62,514 nucleotides of DNA from Oceanicaulis sp. (GTDB lineage Bacteria > Pseudomonadota > Alphaproteobacteria > Caulobacterales > Maricaulaceae), in NCBI GenBank assembly GCA_020832735.1, contig JAFIEB010000128.1:1-62514 (forward strand), given 5' to 3'. A model generated the notes under the pieces. The model saw nothing but the letters and a program-made list of their open reading frames with translations, ran no database searches and was not told the DNA's origin. A program made the translations under genes and the position numbers. Numbering within the stretch: the first letter of the stretch is position 1; each line of letters opens with the position of its first letter. Below, piece by piece: positions 35,630-45,259 of this stretch.

Positions 35630-37567
35630 ATGACTGACGCCCCTATCCCCGTCCCCGCCAGCTTTGCGCGCGCGCGCATCACGCCGGACCTCTATGCAGA
35701 CAAATACCGGCGCTCGATCCAGGACCCGGACGGGTTCTGGCGCGAGGAGCTGGAGCGCATCGGCTGGATCAGGAAGCCCACGGACATATCCGACGTCTCC
35801 TTTGCGCGCGAGGATCTGCACATTCGCTGGTTCGCCGACGGCGTGCTCAATGCCTGCTGGAACTGCGTCGACCGGCATTTGCCCCACCGGGCGAACAAGC
35901 CGGCCCTGCTGTGGGAGGGCGACCACCCGGCGCGCCATCACGCCATCACCTACGCCCAGCTGTTCAACCATGTCTGCCGTTTCGCCAATGTGCTCAAAGG
36001 AATGGGCGTGAAGAAGGGCGACCGGGTCACGCTCTACATGCCCATGATCCCCGAAGCGGCCTACGCCATGCTGGCCTGCGCGCGCATCGGCGCGGTGCAT
36101 TCGGTGGTGTTTGGCGGCTTCTCGCCCGACGCCCTGGCCGGACGCATCCGCGATTGCGAGAGCGCGTTCGTGGTCACCGCCGATGAGGGCGTGCGCGGGG
36201 GCAAGCCGGTGCCGCTCAAAGCCAATGTGGACGCCGCGCTGGAGCAGGCGCCGGGCGTGAAGGCGGTCTTGTGCGTACGCCATACCGGCGCGGAAGTGGG
36301 CTGGGTGGAGGGGCGTGACCACTGGTATCACACGCGCGCGCTGGAGGTGGACGCGCACTGCGAGCCCGAGCCGATGCGGGCCGAGGACCCGCTCTTTATC
36401 CTGTACACGTCAGGATCCACGGGCAAGCCCAAGGGGGTCATGCACACCACCGGCGGCTACATGGTCTGGGCGTCCATGACCCATGATTACACCTTCGATC
36501 ACCGTGAGGACGATGTGTTCTGGTGCACCGCCGATGTCGGCTGGGTGACCGGGCACAGCTATATCGTCTACGGGCCGCTGGCCAATGGCGCCACCTCGCT
36601 GATGTTTGAAGGCGTGCCGACCTGGCCGGGTCCCGACCGGATCTGGGAGGTGGTGGCCAAGCACAAGGTGACCGTCCTCTACACCGCGCCCACCGCGATC
36701 CGGGCGCTGATGCGCTTTGGCGATGAGCCGGTGCGCGCCCATGACCGCTCCTCGCTGCGGCTTCTGGGGAGTGTGGGCGAGCCGATCAATCCTGAAGCCT
36801 GGCGCTGGTATCATCAGGTGTGCGGCGAGGGGCGCTGCCCGGTGGTGGACACCTGGTGGCAGACCGAGACCGGCGGGCATCTCATCACGCCGCTCCCCGG
36901 CGCCCATGCGCTCAAACCCGGCGCGGCGAGCTTTCCCATGTTCGGCGTTCAGCCCGCTCTGGTGGACGCGGAAGGCAATCGCCTGCCTGACGAGGGCGCG
37001 CAGGAGGGCAATCTGGTGCTGCTGGGCTCCTGGCCGGGGCAGATGCGCACCGTCTATGGCGATCATCAGCGCTTCATCGACACCTATTTCAGCGCTTATC
37101 CGGGGATGTATTTCACCGGCGACGGCGCGCGGCGCGACGCGGACGGATACTGGTGGATCACCGGCCGGGTGGATGATGTGCTCAACGTGTCCGGCCACCG
37201 GCTGGGCACAGCGGAGATTGAAAGCGCGCTGGTCGCCCATGACGCCGTCGCCGAGGCCGCCGTGGTCGGCTATCCACACGATATCAAGGGCCAGGGCATT
37301 TATTGCTACGTCACCCTGACCGCCGGGCGCGAGCCGGACTCAGGCCTGGAAAAAGCGTTGAAAGATCAGGTGCGCAAGGAGATCGGCCCGGTGGCGAGCC
37401 CGGACGTCATCCAGTTCGCCCCCGGCCTGCCCAAAACCCGTTCAGGCAAGATCATGCGCCGGATCCTCAGGAAGATCGCCGAAGGCGAGACCGGATCGCT
37501 GGGCGATACATCCACCCTGGCCGATCCCGGCGTGGTGGATAATCTGATCGCGGGGCGCAAGGGCTGA
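35630..37567 (+). CDS. acs: Acetyl-CoA synthetase
   Basis: Protein of 645 residues, the full length for Acs. It activates acetate with ATP and CoA through acetyl-AMP. Motifs include the AMP-binding loop [13 protein letters not shown], the segment [41 protein letters not shown], and the acetylation-regulated Lys607 in [11 protein letters not shown] propionate-preferring enzyme is possible, but the overall layout favours acetate. GGAG precedes the ATG at 7 bases. The XRE gene follows convergently 3 bases after its stop. Confidence 0.93.
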   Translation: MTDAPIPVPASFARARITPDLYADKYRRSIQDPDGFWREELERIGWIRKPTDISDVSFAREDLHIRWFADGVLNACWNCVDRHLPHRANKPALLWEGDHPARHHAITYAQLFNHVCRFANVLKGMGVKKGDRVTLYMPMIPEAAYAMLACARIGAVHSVVFGGFSPDALAGRIRDCESAFVVTADEGVRGGKPVPLKANVDAALEQAPGVKAVLCVRHTGAEVGWVEGRDHWYHTRALEVDAHCEPEPMRAEDPLFILYTSGSTGKPKGVMHTTGGYMVWASMTHDYTFDHREDDVFWCTADVGWVTGHSYIVYGPLANGATSLMFEGVPTWPGPDRIWEVVAKHKVTVLYTAPTAIRALMRFGDEPVRAHDRSSLRLLGSVGEPINPEAWRWYHQVCGEGRCPVVDTWWQTETGGHLITPLPGAHALKPGAASFPMFGVQPALVDAEGNRLPDEGAQEGNLVLLGSWPGQMRTVYGDHQRFIDTYFSAYPGMYFTGDGARRDADGYWWITGRVDDVLNVSGHRLGTAEIESALVAHDAVAEAAVVGYPHDIKGQGIYCYVTLTAGREPDSGLEKALKDQVRKEIGPVASPDVIQFAPGLPKTRSGKIMRRILRKIAEGETGSLGDTSTLADPGVVDNLIAGRKG

Positions 37568-37570
37568 GCC

Positions 37571-37816
37571 TCAGCCGCTTTCGTCGATATCAGGCTCGTC
37601 GTCCGGATCGCCGTGGGGGTCGAACACCAGAAGATCGCCCGGCTGGCAATTGAGCTCCCGGCACAACGCCTCCAGCGTGGAAAAACGCACCGCCTTGGCC
37701 TTGCCGGTTTTCAGGATCGACAGATTGGCCATGGTGATGCCCACCCGGTCGCACAGCTCGGTCAGCGACATGCGCCGCTCCAGCAGCATACGGTCAAGGG
37801 TGACGCGGATGGGCAT
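37571..37816 (-). CDS. XRE-family transcriptional regulator (YozG-like)
   Basis: Protein of 81 residues that is a single HTH_3 domain: MSLTELCDRVGITMANLSIL (16-35) is the helix-turn-helix, followed by KAVRFSTLEALCRELNCQPG and an acidic tail. Small regulators of this type are commonly encoded beside DUF2975 membrane proteins. It lies 17 bases downstream of the DUF2975 gene on the same strand. It probably binds the paired CGATAT sites at 38781-38818, upstream of the first gene of the unit. Alternative: a general repressor unrelated to those sites. Confidence 0.88.
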   Translation of the reverse strand: MPIRVTLDRMLLERRMSLTELCDRVGITMANLSILKTGKAKAVRFSTLEALCRELNCQPGDLLVFDPHGDPDDEPDIDESG

Positions 37817-37833
37817 TGTGTGTCGCGCGCCCC

Positions 37834-38388
37834 CTAGATCGTCAGCTTCTGTTCGTCACGCAGGCGCGCGCCCTCGCGGAACACTTCCGCCAGGACAAGA
37901 ATCGCCAGCACCGAGAACCAGGCCGCCAGATTGAGGCTGAAATCGGGAATGATGCGCGCCCCGCTCTCCACCGGCGCGCGGCCCAGAAGCGTGATCACCA
38001 GCGCCAGCACGCCGTGCGCGGCGTAATGCAGCAGCTGATAGACCGCGATGCCGATCGCGATGGCGCGCAGATGACGGGCGTTTTCCGGCACGAAGGGATC
38101 GCCCGTGATCAGGGTGGCGAAGATCAGGCGCAGCCGGTGAATGATGAAGGTGAGCGCCGCCCAGGCCGCAATCGCCATGGGCAGGGCGAGAACAAAATCG
38201 CGCGCCAGCAGCTGGCGCAGCGGTCCGGGCAGTTCCGGCCCGAATCCGATCAGGCCATACACGCCGCTGAAAACGATGAGGACGATGATCAGGCTCGCCA
38301 GGCCCAGTACGGCCAGCAGTACGAAATAGGCGATATCAAGCAGCAGCTTCAGGACGGAGGCCAGCGACCCGGCGCCAAGCGTTCTCAT
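37834..38388 (-). CDS. DUF2975 family membrane protein
   Basis: Protein of 184 residues with four predicted membrane spans (about 12-40, 60-85, 108-132 and 150-172). The conserved DUF2975 block between spans two and three reads LITGDPFVPENARHLRAI. Function is unknown; it may sense membrane state and control the adjacent XRE regulator. Middle gene of a three-gene unit with the 38-residue ORF upstream and XRE downstream. Confidence 0.85.
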   Translation of the reverse strand: MRTLGAGSLASVLKLLLDIAYFVLLAVLGLASLIIVLIVFSGVYGLIGFGPELPGPLRQLLARDFVLALPMAIAAWAALTFIIHRLRLIFATLITGDPFVPENARHLRAIAIGIAVYQLLHYAAHGVLALVITLLGRAPVESGARIIPDFSLNLAAWFSVLAILVLAEVFREGARLRDEQKLTI

Positions 38389-38517
38389 GCTGCCCCCTCC
38401 CCGTCTTGCTTCAGTTGCGGGCGACGAACGGGCCTGGGCCGGAAGCGCGCTGACCGGGATCCGCCGGGGAGGAGCGGGTCGGTTCAGGTCTTCCGGCCGT
38501 CAGCCGTCGCCGCAGCC

Positions 38518-38634
38518 TCACGCGACCAGCGGTGCGATCGCGGCGGCCATCCCGGCGAACACGCCCGCCACCAGCGCCAGATTGATCACCATGGCGAATG
38601 CGGCGTGTCCTGCAGTGTTTCTGGTCCTGACCAT
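38518..38634 (-). CDS. 38-residue membrane peptide, first gene of the DUF2975/XRE unit
   Basis: Open frame of 38 residues starting MVRTRNTAGHAAFAMV, with one continuous hydrophobic stretch of about 25 residues and a C-terminus rich in Ala and Val. AAGGAG lies 8 bases before the ATG, a strong signal for a real gene. It occupies the otherwise empty 454-base gap 38389-38842 and sits between the operator region and DUF2975, with 129 bases to the latter. No family recognised. It could be a membrane partner of DUF2975. The rest of the gap holds only the AT-rich operator region. Confidence 0.55.
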   Translation of the reverse strand: MVRTRNTAGHAAFAMVINLALVAGVFAGMAAAIAPLVA

Positions 38635-38780
38635 CTCATACTCTCCTTGTGTCTCGTGTCGACCAACTTTTTTGCCCCGCCCGGTCATTGTTCCGCCGGG
38701 CTGTCGGCTTTATGAGGTGGGCGTTCCCGCTCGCCTCGAGTGACTATCTAGGACATCCGGCATCGCTTGGCAACAAAAAT

Positions 38781-38818
38781 ATATCGAAAAACGATATTAA
38801 TTTTCCGAAAGGCGATAT
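38781..38818. promoter_or_regulatory. Double operator (CGATAT palindrome plus half-site)
   Basis: A perfect 17-base inverted repeat ATATCG-A5-CGATAT (38781-38797) is followed by a second copy with an intact right half CGATAT (38813-38818) and a degenerate left half. The two centres are 21 bases apart, two helical turns. The sites lie in the only AT-rich stretch here, between the divergent 38-residue ORF and rdgB. The likely binder is the XRE protein encoded at 37571-37816. Confidence 0.6.
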
Positions 38819-38842
38819 GCCATTTCAGCAGGACGGTTATGC

Positions 38843-39448
38843 ATGAATGTCTTCATAGGGACAGACGCCTGGGTGCTGGCAAGCCACAACCCCGGTAAAA
38901 TCAAGGAGTTGAGTGCGCTTTTGGCGCCCCGCGGACTGACCGTTCTGGGCGCTGGAGCCCTTGGTTTGCCCGAACCTGAAGAGACTGAAACCAGCTTTTC
39001 CGGCAATGCGCGGCTGAAAGCCGAGGCTGCTGCACAAGCCTCGGGACGGGTCTCGCTGGCCGATGATTCCGGTTTGTCGGTGGATGCACTGGGCGGCGCG
39101 CCGGGCGTCTACTCCGCCCGCTGGGCGGGACCGGACAAGAATTTCACCGCCGCCATGGCGCGCGTGCGCCGCGAGCTGGAGGCGAAGGACGCCAAGGATC
39201 ATGGCGCGCGCTTCGTCTGCGTGCTGGCGCTGGCTCATCCCGATGGCGAGACCCGGCTCTATGAGGGCGAGGTGCGCGGGACGCTGACCTTTCCTCCGCG
39301 CGGGACGGGCGGGTTCGGCTATGACCCGGTCTTCATGCCCGATGGCCATCACCAGACCTTCGCCGAGATGGACGCAGCGGCCAAACAGGCGCTCAGCCAC
39401 CGCGCGCGCGCCTTCACGGCCATGACCACTGACATTTTCGGGCCATGA
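38843..39448 (+). CDS. rdgB: Non-canonical purine NTP pyrophosphatase (RdgB/HAM1)
   Basis: Protein of 201 residues. RdgB hydrolyses dITP, ITP and XTP to keep them out of DNA. The start segment LASHNPGKIKEL, the central ADDSGLSVDALGGAPGVYSA and the C-terminal GFGYDPVF and SHRARA blocks are characteristic. It overlaps hemW by four bases (ATGA), indicating coupled expression. Confidence 0.95.
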   Translation: MNVFIGTDAWVLASHNPGKIKELSALLAPRGLTVLGAGALGLPEPEETETSFSGNARLKAEAAAQASGRVSLADDSGLSVDALGGAPGVYSARWAGPDKNFTAAMARVRRELEAKDAKDHGARFVCVLALAHPDGETRLYEGEVRGTLTFPPRGTGGFGYDPVFMPDGHHQTFAEMDAAAKQALSHRARAFTAMTTDIFGP

Positions 39449-40593
39449 GCGCCGGGGCCGCCCCGCTGGGCCTCTATGTCCACTGGCCCTATTGCGCGCG
39501 CATCTGCCCGTACTGCGATTTCAACGTCTACAAGGCCGCCAATGGCGCACCGGACGCGCTGACGCAGGCGCTGCTGGCCGATCTCGGCCATTGGCGCGCG
39601 CGCACCGGGCCGAGGCCGCTGGCCAGCGTGCATTTCGGCGGCGGCACGCCCTCGCTGATGACGCCCGGCCAGATCGAAGCCGTGCTGGCGCGCGCCGATG
39701 CGCTGTGGGGCATTGCGCCGGGCGCCGAGATCGGGCTGGAGGCCAATCCCAACGAGGCGGCGGCCTTCGCCGGTCTCGCCCGCGCCGGGATCAACCGTCT
39801 GTCGCTGGGCGTGCAGGCGCTCGACGATGCGAGCCTCGCCCGGCTGGGCCGCGATCACGACGCCGCCGGCGCCCTGCGCGCGGCCGAGACCGCCCGGGCG
39901 CTGTTTTCACGCGTGTCCATCGATCTCATCTATGCGCGCGAGGAGCAGGGCCCGCAGGACTGGGCGCGCGAGCTGGATCAGGTGCTGGCGCTCGGACTTG
40001 ATCATCTCTCGCTCTACCAGCTGACCATCGAGCCGGGCACGGCGTTCGCCCGCCAGGCCGAGCGCGGACGCCTGGTCCCGCCCGGCGACGATGCGGCGGC
40101 CGAGATGTATCTCCTGACCCAGGACCTGACCGAAGCCGCCGGCCTGCCCGCCTACGAGATATCCAACCACGCCCGCAGCCGCAAAGACCAGTCCGTGCAT
40201 AACCGGCTCTACTGGGAAGGCGCCGACTGGATCGCTATCGGGCCGGGGGCCCACTCGCGCCTGGGCGCCCATGCCCGCGGCGGGCGGATCGCGGCGGAGG
40301 CGGCGCGCCGGCCGGGCGAGTATATCGCCCGCGCCGCGTCGGGTACGGCCCAGGCCATCGAGACGCTTGATGCCCGCGCCGAGGCGATCGAGCGGGTGCT
40401 GATGGGCGTGCGCCTGGTCGAGGACGGGCTCGACACGCAACGCCTGCACGCCCTGACCGGTCATGGCGTCGATGAAGACGGGTTGTCGCGGGGGCTGGCG
40501 CGCGCGCAGGTGCGGCGCGAGGGCGCGCGCATCGTGCTCACGCGCAGCGGGCGCGCCTTCGCCGACGCGGTCGCGGGCGATCTCGCCCCCTGA
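39445..40593 (+). CDS. hemW: Radical SAM heme chaperone HemW
   Basis: Protein of 382 residues. The radical-SAM cluster ligands are Cys17, Cys21 and Cys24 in PYCARICPYCDF. Next come HFGGGTPSLM and ANPNEA, and GINRLSLGVQALDD typical of the HemN/HemW family. The short N-terminus and missing HemN-specific residues favour HemW, a heme-binding chaperone, over an oxygen-independent coproporphyrinogen oxidase. The ATG overlaps the rdgB stop. Confidence 0.93.
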   Translation: MSAGAAPLGLYVHWPYCARICPYCDFNVYKAANGAPDALTQALLADLGHWRARTGPRPLASVHFGGGTPSLMTPGQIEAVLARADALWGIAPGAEIGLEANPNEAAAFAGLARAGINRLSLGVQALDDASLARLGRDHDAAGALRAAETARALFSRVSIDLIYAREEQGPQDWARELDQVLALGLDHLSLYQLTIEPGTAFARQAERGRLVPPGDDAAAEMYLLTQDLTEAAGLPAYEISNHARSRKDQSVHNRLYWEGADWIAIGPGAHSRLGAHARGGRIAAEAARRPGEYIARAASGTAQAIETLDARAEAIERVLMGVRLVEDGLDTQRLHALTGHGVDEDGLSRGLARAQVRREGARIVLTRSGRAFADAVAGDLAP

Positions 40594-40719
40594 ACGCTCA
40601 AGACCGCGCGCGATCTATCTCGAATGAACCCGCGCATGGCCGCGCGCTGGCCTGTAGGCTATATGCGTCCCGATCAGGATCGGTCGCCCGCATCCGGGCG
40701 CGCACGGGAAGGAAACGGC

Positions 40720-41538
40720 ATGCGGCTGGCGTTTTTCGGCGATGTGGTGGGCAAGACGGGCCGCGACGGTCTGGCCGCGCACCTGCCCGGCCTGCGCAAG
40801 CGCTTGCAGCTCGATTTCGTGGTGATCAACGCCGAGAACGCCGCCGGCGGCTTCGGCATCACCGAGCGCACCGCGATCGAGCTGTTTGACGCCGGCGCCG
40901 ACGTGCTGACCTTGGGCAATCATTCCTGGGACCAGTCTGAAGCCCTGACCTATATCGAGCGCGAGCCTCGCCTGTTGCGCCCGGTCAATTATCCCGAAGG
41001 CGCCGCGCCGGGCCGGGGCTGCTCGCTCTACACCCTGCCCGACGGGCGCCAGGTGCTGGTGATGAACGTGCTCCTGCGCCTCTACATGCAGCCCCTGGAC
41101 GATCCGTTCGCCGCGGTGGACCGCCAGCTCGCCGCCTGCCCGCTGGGCCGGGCGGCCGACGCCATCATCGTGGACATGCATGGCGAGGCGACGTCTGAAA
41201 AGATGGCGCTGGGCCATTATTGCGACGGCCGGGCCAGCCTGGTGGTGGGCACCCACACCCATGTGCCCACCTCCGACACCATGATCCTGAACGCCGGCAC
41301 CGCTTACATGACCGATGCGGGCATGTGCGGCGATTATGATTCGGTGATCGGCATGGAAAAGACCGAGCCGATCGCGCGCTTCGTCACCCACATGCGCTCC
41401 TCGCGCTTCAGCCCCGCCAGCGGCGAGGCGACGGTGAGCGGCGTGTTCGTCGAGACCGATCCGCGCACCGGACTGGCGCTGCGCTGCGAGCCCCTGCGCG
41501 TGGGCGGACGGCTGAGCGAGGCGCTGCCCGGCGCCTGA
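40720..41538 (+). CDS. YmdB-type metallophosphoesterase (TIGR00282)
   Basis: Protein of 272 residues. The metal-binding residues of the YmdB phosphodiesterase fold are visible: Asp8 in FGDVVGKTGR, NAENAAGGFG, GNHSWD, VDMHGE and GTHTHVPTSD. Bacillus YmdB cleaves 2',3'-cyclic nucleotides and affects RNA turnover; the role in alphaproteobacteria is less clear. The ATG at 40720 has AAGGAA; earlier in-frame ATGs lack support. It follows hemW by 126 bases. Confidence 0.88.
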   Translation: MRLAFFGDVVGKTGRDGLAAHLPGLRKRLQLDFVVINAENAAGGFGITERTAIELFDAGADVLTLGNHSWDQSEALTYIEREPRLLRPVNYPEGAAPGRGCSLYTLPDGRQVLVMNVLLRLYMQPLDDPFAAVDRQLAACPLGRAADAIIVDMHGEATSEKMALGHYCDGRASLVVGTHTHVPTSDTMILNAGTAYMTDAGMCGDYDSVIGMEKTEPIARFVTHMRSSRFSPASGEATVSGVFVETDPRTGLALRCEPLRVGGRLSEALPGA

Positions 41539-41612
41539 GCGGGCCGTGGACGGACCTGCATTCATCCGGTAGACCTGAAACTGCGTGACGCCCCTTAGGG
41601 CGCCTAACCGGA

Positions 41613-43790
41613 ATGAGGGGCGAGGTGAGACGGGCTCTGCTGGCACTGGGGTGCGCTGCTGCAGCGCTGTCGGCCGGGCTTGCTGAAGCCCGGCAGGAGG
41701 CGTCCGGCCACACCTATCTTGAAGCCGCCGAGCTGGTCGAGGACCGGGCGCGGGGGATCTACACCGCGCGCGGCCAGGTGCGCATGCGCACCGATGATCG
41801 CATCGTTCTGGCCGACGAGATCACCTATGACCCGGCGCTGGGGCGCATCATCGCGCGCGGGTCTGTGGAGATTCACGAGCCCGGACAACCCGCCCAGACC
41901 GCCGACTATGTCGAGCTGGACGACGCCATGCGCGAAGGCTTCGCCCACGGTTTCGCCGCCATGCTGGAGAACAAGGGGCGCACCGCCGCGGCTCTGGCGC
42001 TGCGCCGGGCCGACGGCGGGGTGGAGCTCACCGACGCCTACTACACCGCCTGCGATCTGTGCGAGGACGGCTCGCGCGAGCCGACCTGGCGGCTGCGCGC
42101 CGATCAGGTGATCCAGGATGTCGACAACGACATGATCCGCTACCGTAATGTACGCTTGGACGTGCGCGGCGTGCCGGTCCTGTACTCGCCCTTCTTCGCG
42201 CATGCCGACCCCAGCGTCGGGCGCAAATCGGGTTTCCTGGCGCCGGACATCGACATCTCCAACCGGCTCGGCTTCACCCTCCAGCAGCCCTATTTCTGGG
42301 CCATCAGCCCGTCCCAGGACCTGACCATCGCGCCGCGGCTGATGACCGAGGTCAATCCGCTCATGGAGCTGACCTGGCGCAAGCGCTTCTGGTCCGGCCA
42401 GGTGCGCGTGCAGACCGCCGCAACATGGGAGCGCGAGTTCGACCGGGACGGCAAGTTCGGCGATGCGGGCCTGCGCGGACACATGTTCGCCACCGGCGAG
42501 TTCGACATCAGCCGCCACTGGCGCTGGGGCTTCGGCGTGCAGGCCGTGACCGGAGGCGATCTGTTCCTTCGCCGCTACGGCTATTCGGAAGAGGCTGAAG
42601 GGTTCCAGAGCCTGTTCACTGCGCCCCGCCGCACCCTGATCAGCCAGGTCTGGACCGCAGGGCGCGGTCAAACCTGGTATGCCGACGCGGCCGCCTATCA
42701 GTTCAACCAGCTCAGCGACACATTTGACGACAAGCGCCTGCCGGTCGCCGCACCGCAGGTGCGCGGCCATTACCAGCTCGCCCTGCCGGCCAATGCCGGC
42801 GTGGCGGACTTCTCCTTCAACGCGCTCAGCCTGACGCGCGATCTGGGCGACGATTACCACCGCGCCAGCGCCGGAGTGGAATGGAGCCGGCCCGTGATCC
42901 TGCCGGGCGGCGTGCGCGCCGAACCGTTCGCGCTCGCCCGCGCGGATATCTATGACATCACCCAACGCACGACAGCAGGCGTCGAGACGGGACGCTTTGA
43001 CGGCGTGCGTACGCTGGGCGCGGCGGGGTTGGATCTCAGCTGGCCCTTCCTGAGGCCGGGCGAGCGCATGGACGTGATTCTGGCGCCGCGCCTTTCGGCG
43101 CTGGCGTCCACCGGCGCAGGCAGCACGGTTCCGCCCAATTTCGACAGCCAGACGCTGGATCTCGACCGCTCCTTCCTGTTCGCGCCGGTGCGCTCGCCGG
43201 GGTTTGATCTGTGGGAGGACGGCGCGCGCGCCGATGTCGGCCTGTCAGCCGAATTCAACGAGGCCGGCGGATCGCGCGGGCTGGAATTGTTCGCCGGGCG
43301 CAGCTTCCGTCTGTCGGGCGATGAGCGCTTCCCCGCCGCCTCGGGCGTGTCCGGGGACCAGTCCGACTGGGTGGCCGAAGGCCGGCTGGACTATGACTGG
43401 CTCAGACTGGCGGCGCGCGCCCGCCTTGACGACGACACCGGCAGCGCCAACCGTCTGGACGCCAGCGCCGCCGTGCGGCTCTGGCGCGCCAATCTGTCGG
43501 CCCGCTACACCGATGTGTCAGGTCAGGGCGCATCGCGCGACCTGCGCGAATTGAGCACGTCGGCCCAGATGGCCCTGACCTCGCGCTGGTCAGGCTTCTA
43601 CCGCCATCTTCAGGATCTCGACGCCGGCGAGGCGCGCCGCATCCAGGCCGGGTTCATCTACCGCGACGAATGCACGCTGATGCGCATCTTCTATCAGCGC
43701 GAGAATGAGCGCGTCGGCTCGCTGGGCCCCAGCGAATCGATCCGTTTCGAGATCGTGCTGTTCACGCTTGGCGGCATCGACGGGCGCTGA
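41613..43790 (+). CDS. lptD: LPS-assembly protein LptD
   Basis: Protein of 725 residues. LptD is the outer-membrane beta-barrel that inserts LPS delivered by LptA. It has an N-terminal signal peptide (MRGEVRRALLALGCAAAALS), an OstA-like periplasmic jellyroll (about 30-180), then LYSPFFAHADPSVGRKSGFL leading into a C-terminal barrel of alternating strands ending with LFTLGG. Cysteines occur at the domain boundary (ACDLCEDG). lptC, lptA and lptB are 2.7 kb downstream. Confidence 0.92.
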   Translation: MRGEVRRALLALGCAAAALSAGLAEARQEASGHTYLEAAELVEDRARGIYTARGQVRMRTDDRIVLADEITYDPALGRIIARGSVEIHEPGQPAQTADYVELDDAMREGFAHGFAAMLENKGRTAAALALRRADGGVELTDAYYTACDLCEDGSREPTWRLRADQVIQDVDNDMIRYRNVRLDVRGVPVLYSPFFAHADPSVGRKSGFLAPDIDISNRLGFTLQQPYFWAISPSQDLTIAPRLMTEVNPLMELTWRKRFWSGQVRVQTAATWEREFDRDGKFGDAGLRGHMFATGEFDISRHWRWGFGVQAVTGGDLFLRRYGYSEEAEGFQSLFTAPRRTLISQVWTAGRGQTWYADAAAYQFNQLSDTFDDKRLPVAAPQVRGHYQLALPANAGVADFSFNALSLTRDLGDDYHRASAGVEWSRPVILPGGVRAEPFALARADIYDITQRTTAGVETGRFDGVRTLGAAGLDLSWPFLRPGERMDVILAPRLSALASTGAGSTVPPNFDSQTLDLDRSFLFAPVRSPGFDLWEDGARADVGLSAEFNEAGGSRGLELFAGRSFRLSGDERFPAASGVSGDQSDWVAEGRLDYDWLRLAARARLDDDTGSANRLDASAAVRLWRANLSARYTDVSGQGASRDLRELSTSAQMALTSRWSGFYRHLQDLDAGEARRIQAGFIYRDECTLMRIFYQRENERVGSLGPSESIRFEIVLFTLGGIDGR

Positions 43791-43796
43791 TCCGCC

Positions 43797-44441
43797 TCAA
43801 TCACGGTACAGGCCGGTGACGGCGCAGGTCTCTGCAAACGCGGACCGGATGCGCGCGGCCTGAGCGGGCGTGACATCCTCGCGCCGCACCACGGGCCGGG
43901 CGCGGTATTCGGACTTGGCCCGGGCCGTCAGGCGGAAATCAGGCAGATCCAGCAGTCTCATGAGCGCGGGAACATCACGTGCGATCCGCTCATAGGCGAG
44001 CACATGATGGACCTGCAGCCGCCAGCCAGCGCGCGCAGGCTCAGCATACCGGTGCAAGTCCACCGGAAAACGCGCGGCCTCGCAATAGGCGTCCCAGCTT
44101 TCCGGGCGCCTGGCGTCTTCTGTGTGCTCGGGCGAGCAATACAGCATGTGGAAATGGCTCAGGCACTTGTCCACCGGTTCGCGTTCAACGCAGAACCTTG
44201 TCATGCTCTCGAACCGATGGTCTCCTATGAAGGCTTTGATTTCGCTGGCTGTTGCGTGCGCGCGCAGTGTCTGGCCGGCGTGCTGATAGTGGCGCGGGGC
44301 GTGGCCGGGCACGGGAGGATAAAGCGGCGTGACCACGGCCTCAGGCTCAAGCCGCGCAGCCAGATCAGCCTCCAGGCTGGTCCCGCCGGTTTTCAGGGTC
44401 TTGATGAAGACAAAGCCGTGGCGAAAACTCACCAGCGCCAT
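43797..44441 (-). CDS. Sulfotransferase family protein
   Basis: Protein of 214 residues with the PAPS-binding 5'-phosphosulfate loop FVFIKTLKTGGTSLE (11-25) and a 3'-phosphate region RFCVEREPVDKCLSHFHML (about 82-100). It resembles carbohydrate sulfotransferases (Sulfotransfer_2 type) and likely adds sulfate to a surface sugar. It converges on lptD with 6 bases between stops, and it is divergent from an FkbM methyltransferase. The same two activities are fused in the giant protein at 17255-24379. Confidence 0.8.
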   Translation of the reverse strand: MALVSFRHGFVFIKTLKTGGTSLEADLAARLEPEAVVTPLYPPVPGHAPRHYQHAGQTLRAHATASEIKAFIGDHRFESMTRFCVEREPVDKCLSHFHMLYCSPEHTEDARRPESWDAYCEAARFPVDLHRYAEPARAGWRLQVHHVLAYERIARDVPALMRLLDLPDFRLTARAKSEYRARPVVRREDVTPAQAARIRSAFAETCAVTGLYRD

Positions 44442-44538
44442 GAATGCTCCTGCTCAGGGGCGCCGTGACGCCTTGCCCGCCCGCCCGCACCGGCGTTGTA
44501 TGCGCGCTCACGCCCATCACGCCGGAGTCGTCCAGACC

Positions 44539-45249
44539 ATGCCCCGCCGCGCCCCGCTCAAGCAAGATGCTCTCGATCAGCTGGTCCGGCGCGGCGTTCC
44601 GGCCGGCTGCGTGCTGGATGTGGGGGTGCTCAACGGCACGCCTGAGCTTATACGCGCGTTTCCCGGCGCGCCGCATATCCTGTTCGAGCCGGTCAGCGAG
44701 CTGGCCGAGGCGATCAGCGCAACCTACCGGTCGCTGACCCACCAGATAGTCACCGCAGCGGTGAGCGATCAGGAAGGAGAGGTGGAGATCGAGATCCACA
44801 CCGAGCCTGGCAGCGGCGTGCTGACCCAGGCCGGCATGCTGGTCCCCGGGGCTGGACGCGGCGGCGCGGTGCGCACGGTCCCGGCCGTCACGCTCGACGG
44901 CTTCCTGGCCGGGCGCGAGTTGCCGGAGCCTTTTGTGCTCAAGATCGATGTCGACGGCGAGGAGATGCGCGTGCTGGCCGGCGCACGCAAGACCCTGCCG
45001 CGTTGTTCAATCATAATCCTGGAATGCACCGCCGATACCCTCAGCGAGCGCGTGGCGGCGGTGCAGACAGCCGGCTTCCGGCTCTTCGACCTGGCCGAGC
45101 CGTGCTATTATGACGGCGCGTTCTGGCAATGCGATGCGGTGTTCCTGCGCGAGGATATCCACCGCCAGACATTCGCCCGCATCGACGACAAGGCCGACCC
45201 TGCTCTCTACGAAACCTTCCGCAAGGGCCGCTGGCCGGTGTTTGGCTGA
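44539..45249 (+). CDS. FkbM family methyltransferase
   Basis: Protein of 236 residues from ATG 44539; ATG 44500 and ATG 44440 are in-frame alternatives. The SAM-binding block is VLDVGVLNGTPELI, then FEPVSELAEAI, the FkbM signature VLKIDVDGEEMRVLAGARKT and ILECTADTLSERV. It probably O-methylates a sugar. The 44440 ATG would overlap the start codon of the divergent sulfotransferase by two bases. GGAG lies 11 bases before 44539. Confidence 0.82.
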   Translation: MPRRAPLKQDALDQLVRRGVPAGCVLDVGVLNGTPELIRAFPGAPHILFEPVSELAEAISATYRSLTHQIVTAAVSDQEGEVEIEIHTEPGSGVLTQAGMLVPGAGRGGAVRTVPAVTLDGFLAGRELPEPFVLKIDVDGEEMRVLAGARKTLPRCSIIILECTADTLSERVAAVQTAGFRLFDLAEPCYYDGAFWQCDAVFLREDIHRQTFARIDDKADPALYETFRKGRWPVFG

Positions 45250-45259
45250 CGCCGCGCGC

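Noticed and set aside
37571-38388. XRE/DUF2975 as a toxin-antitoxin pair
   Set aside because: DUF2975 is a four-span membrane protein without toxin features and the pair is known as a conserved regulatory or membrane unit; the order and sizes do not fit known TA families.
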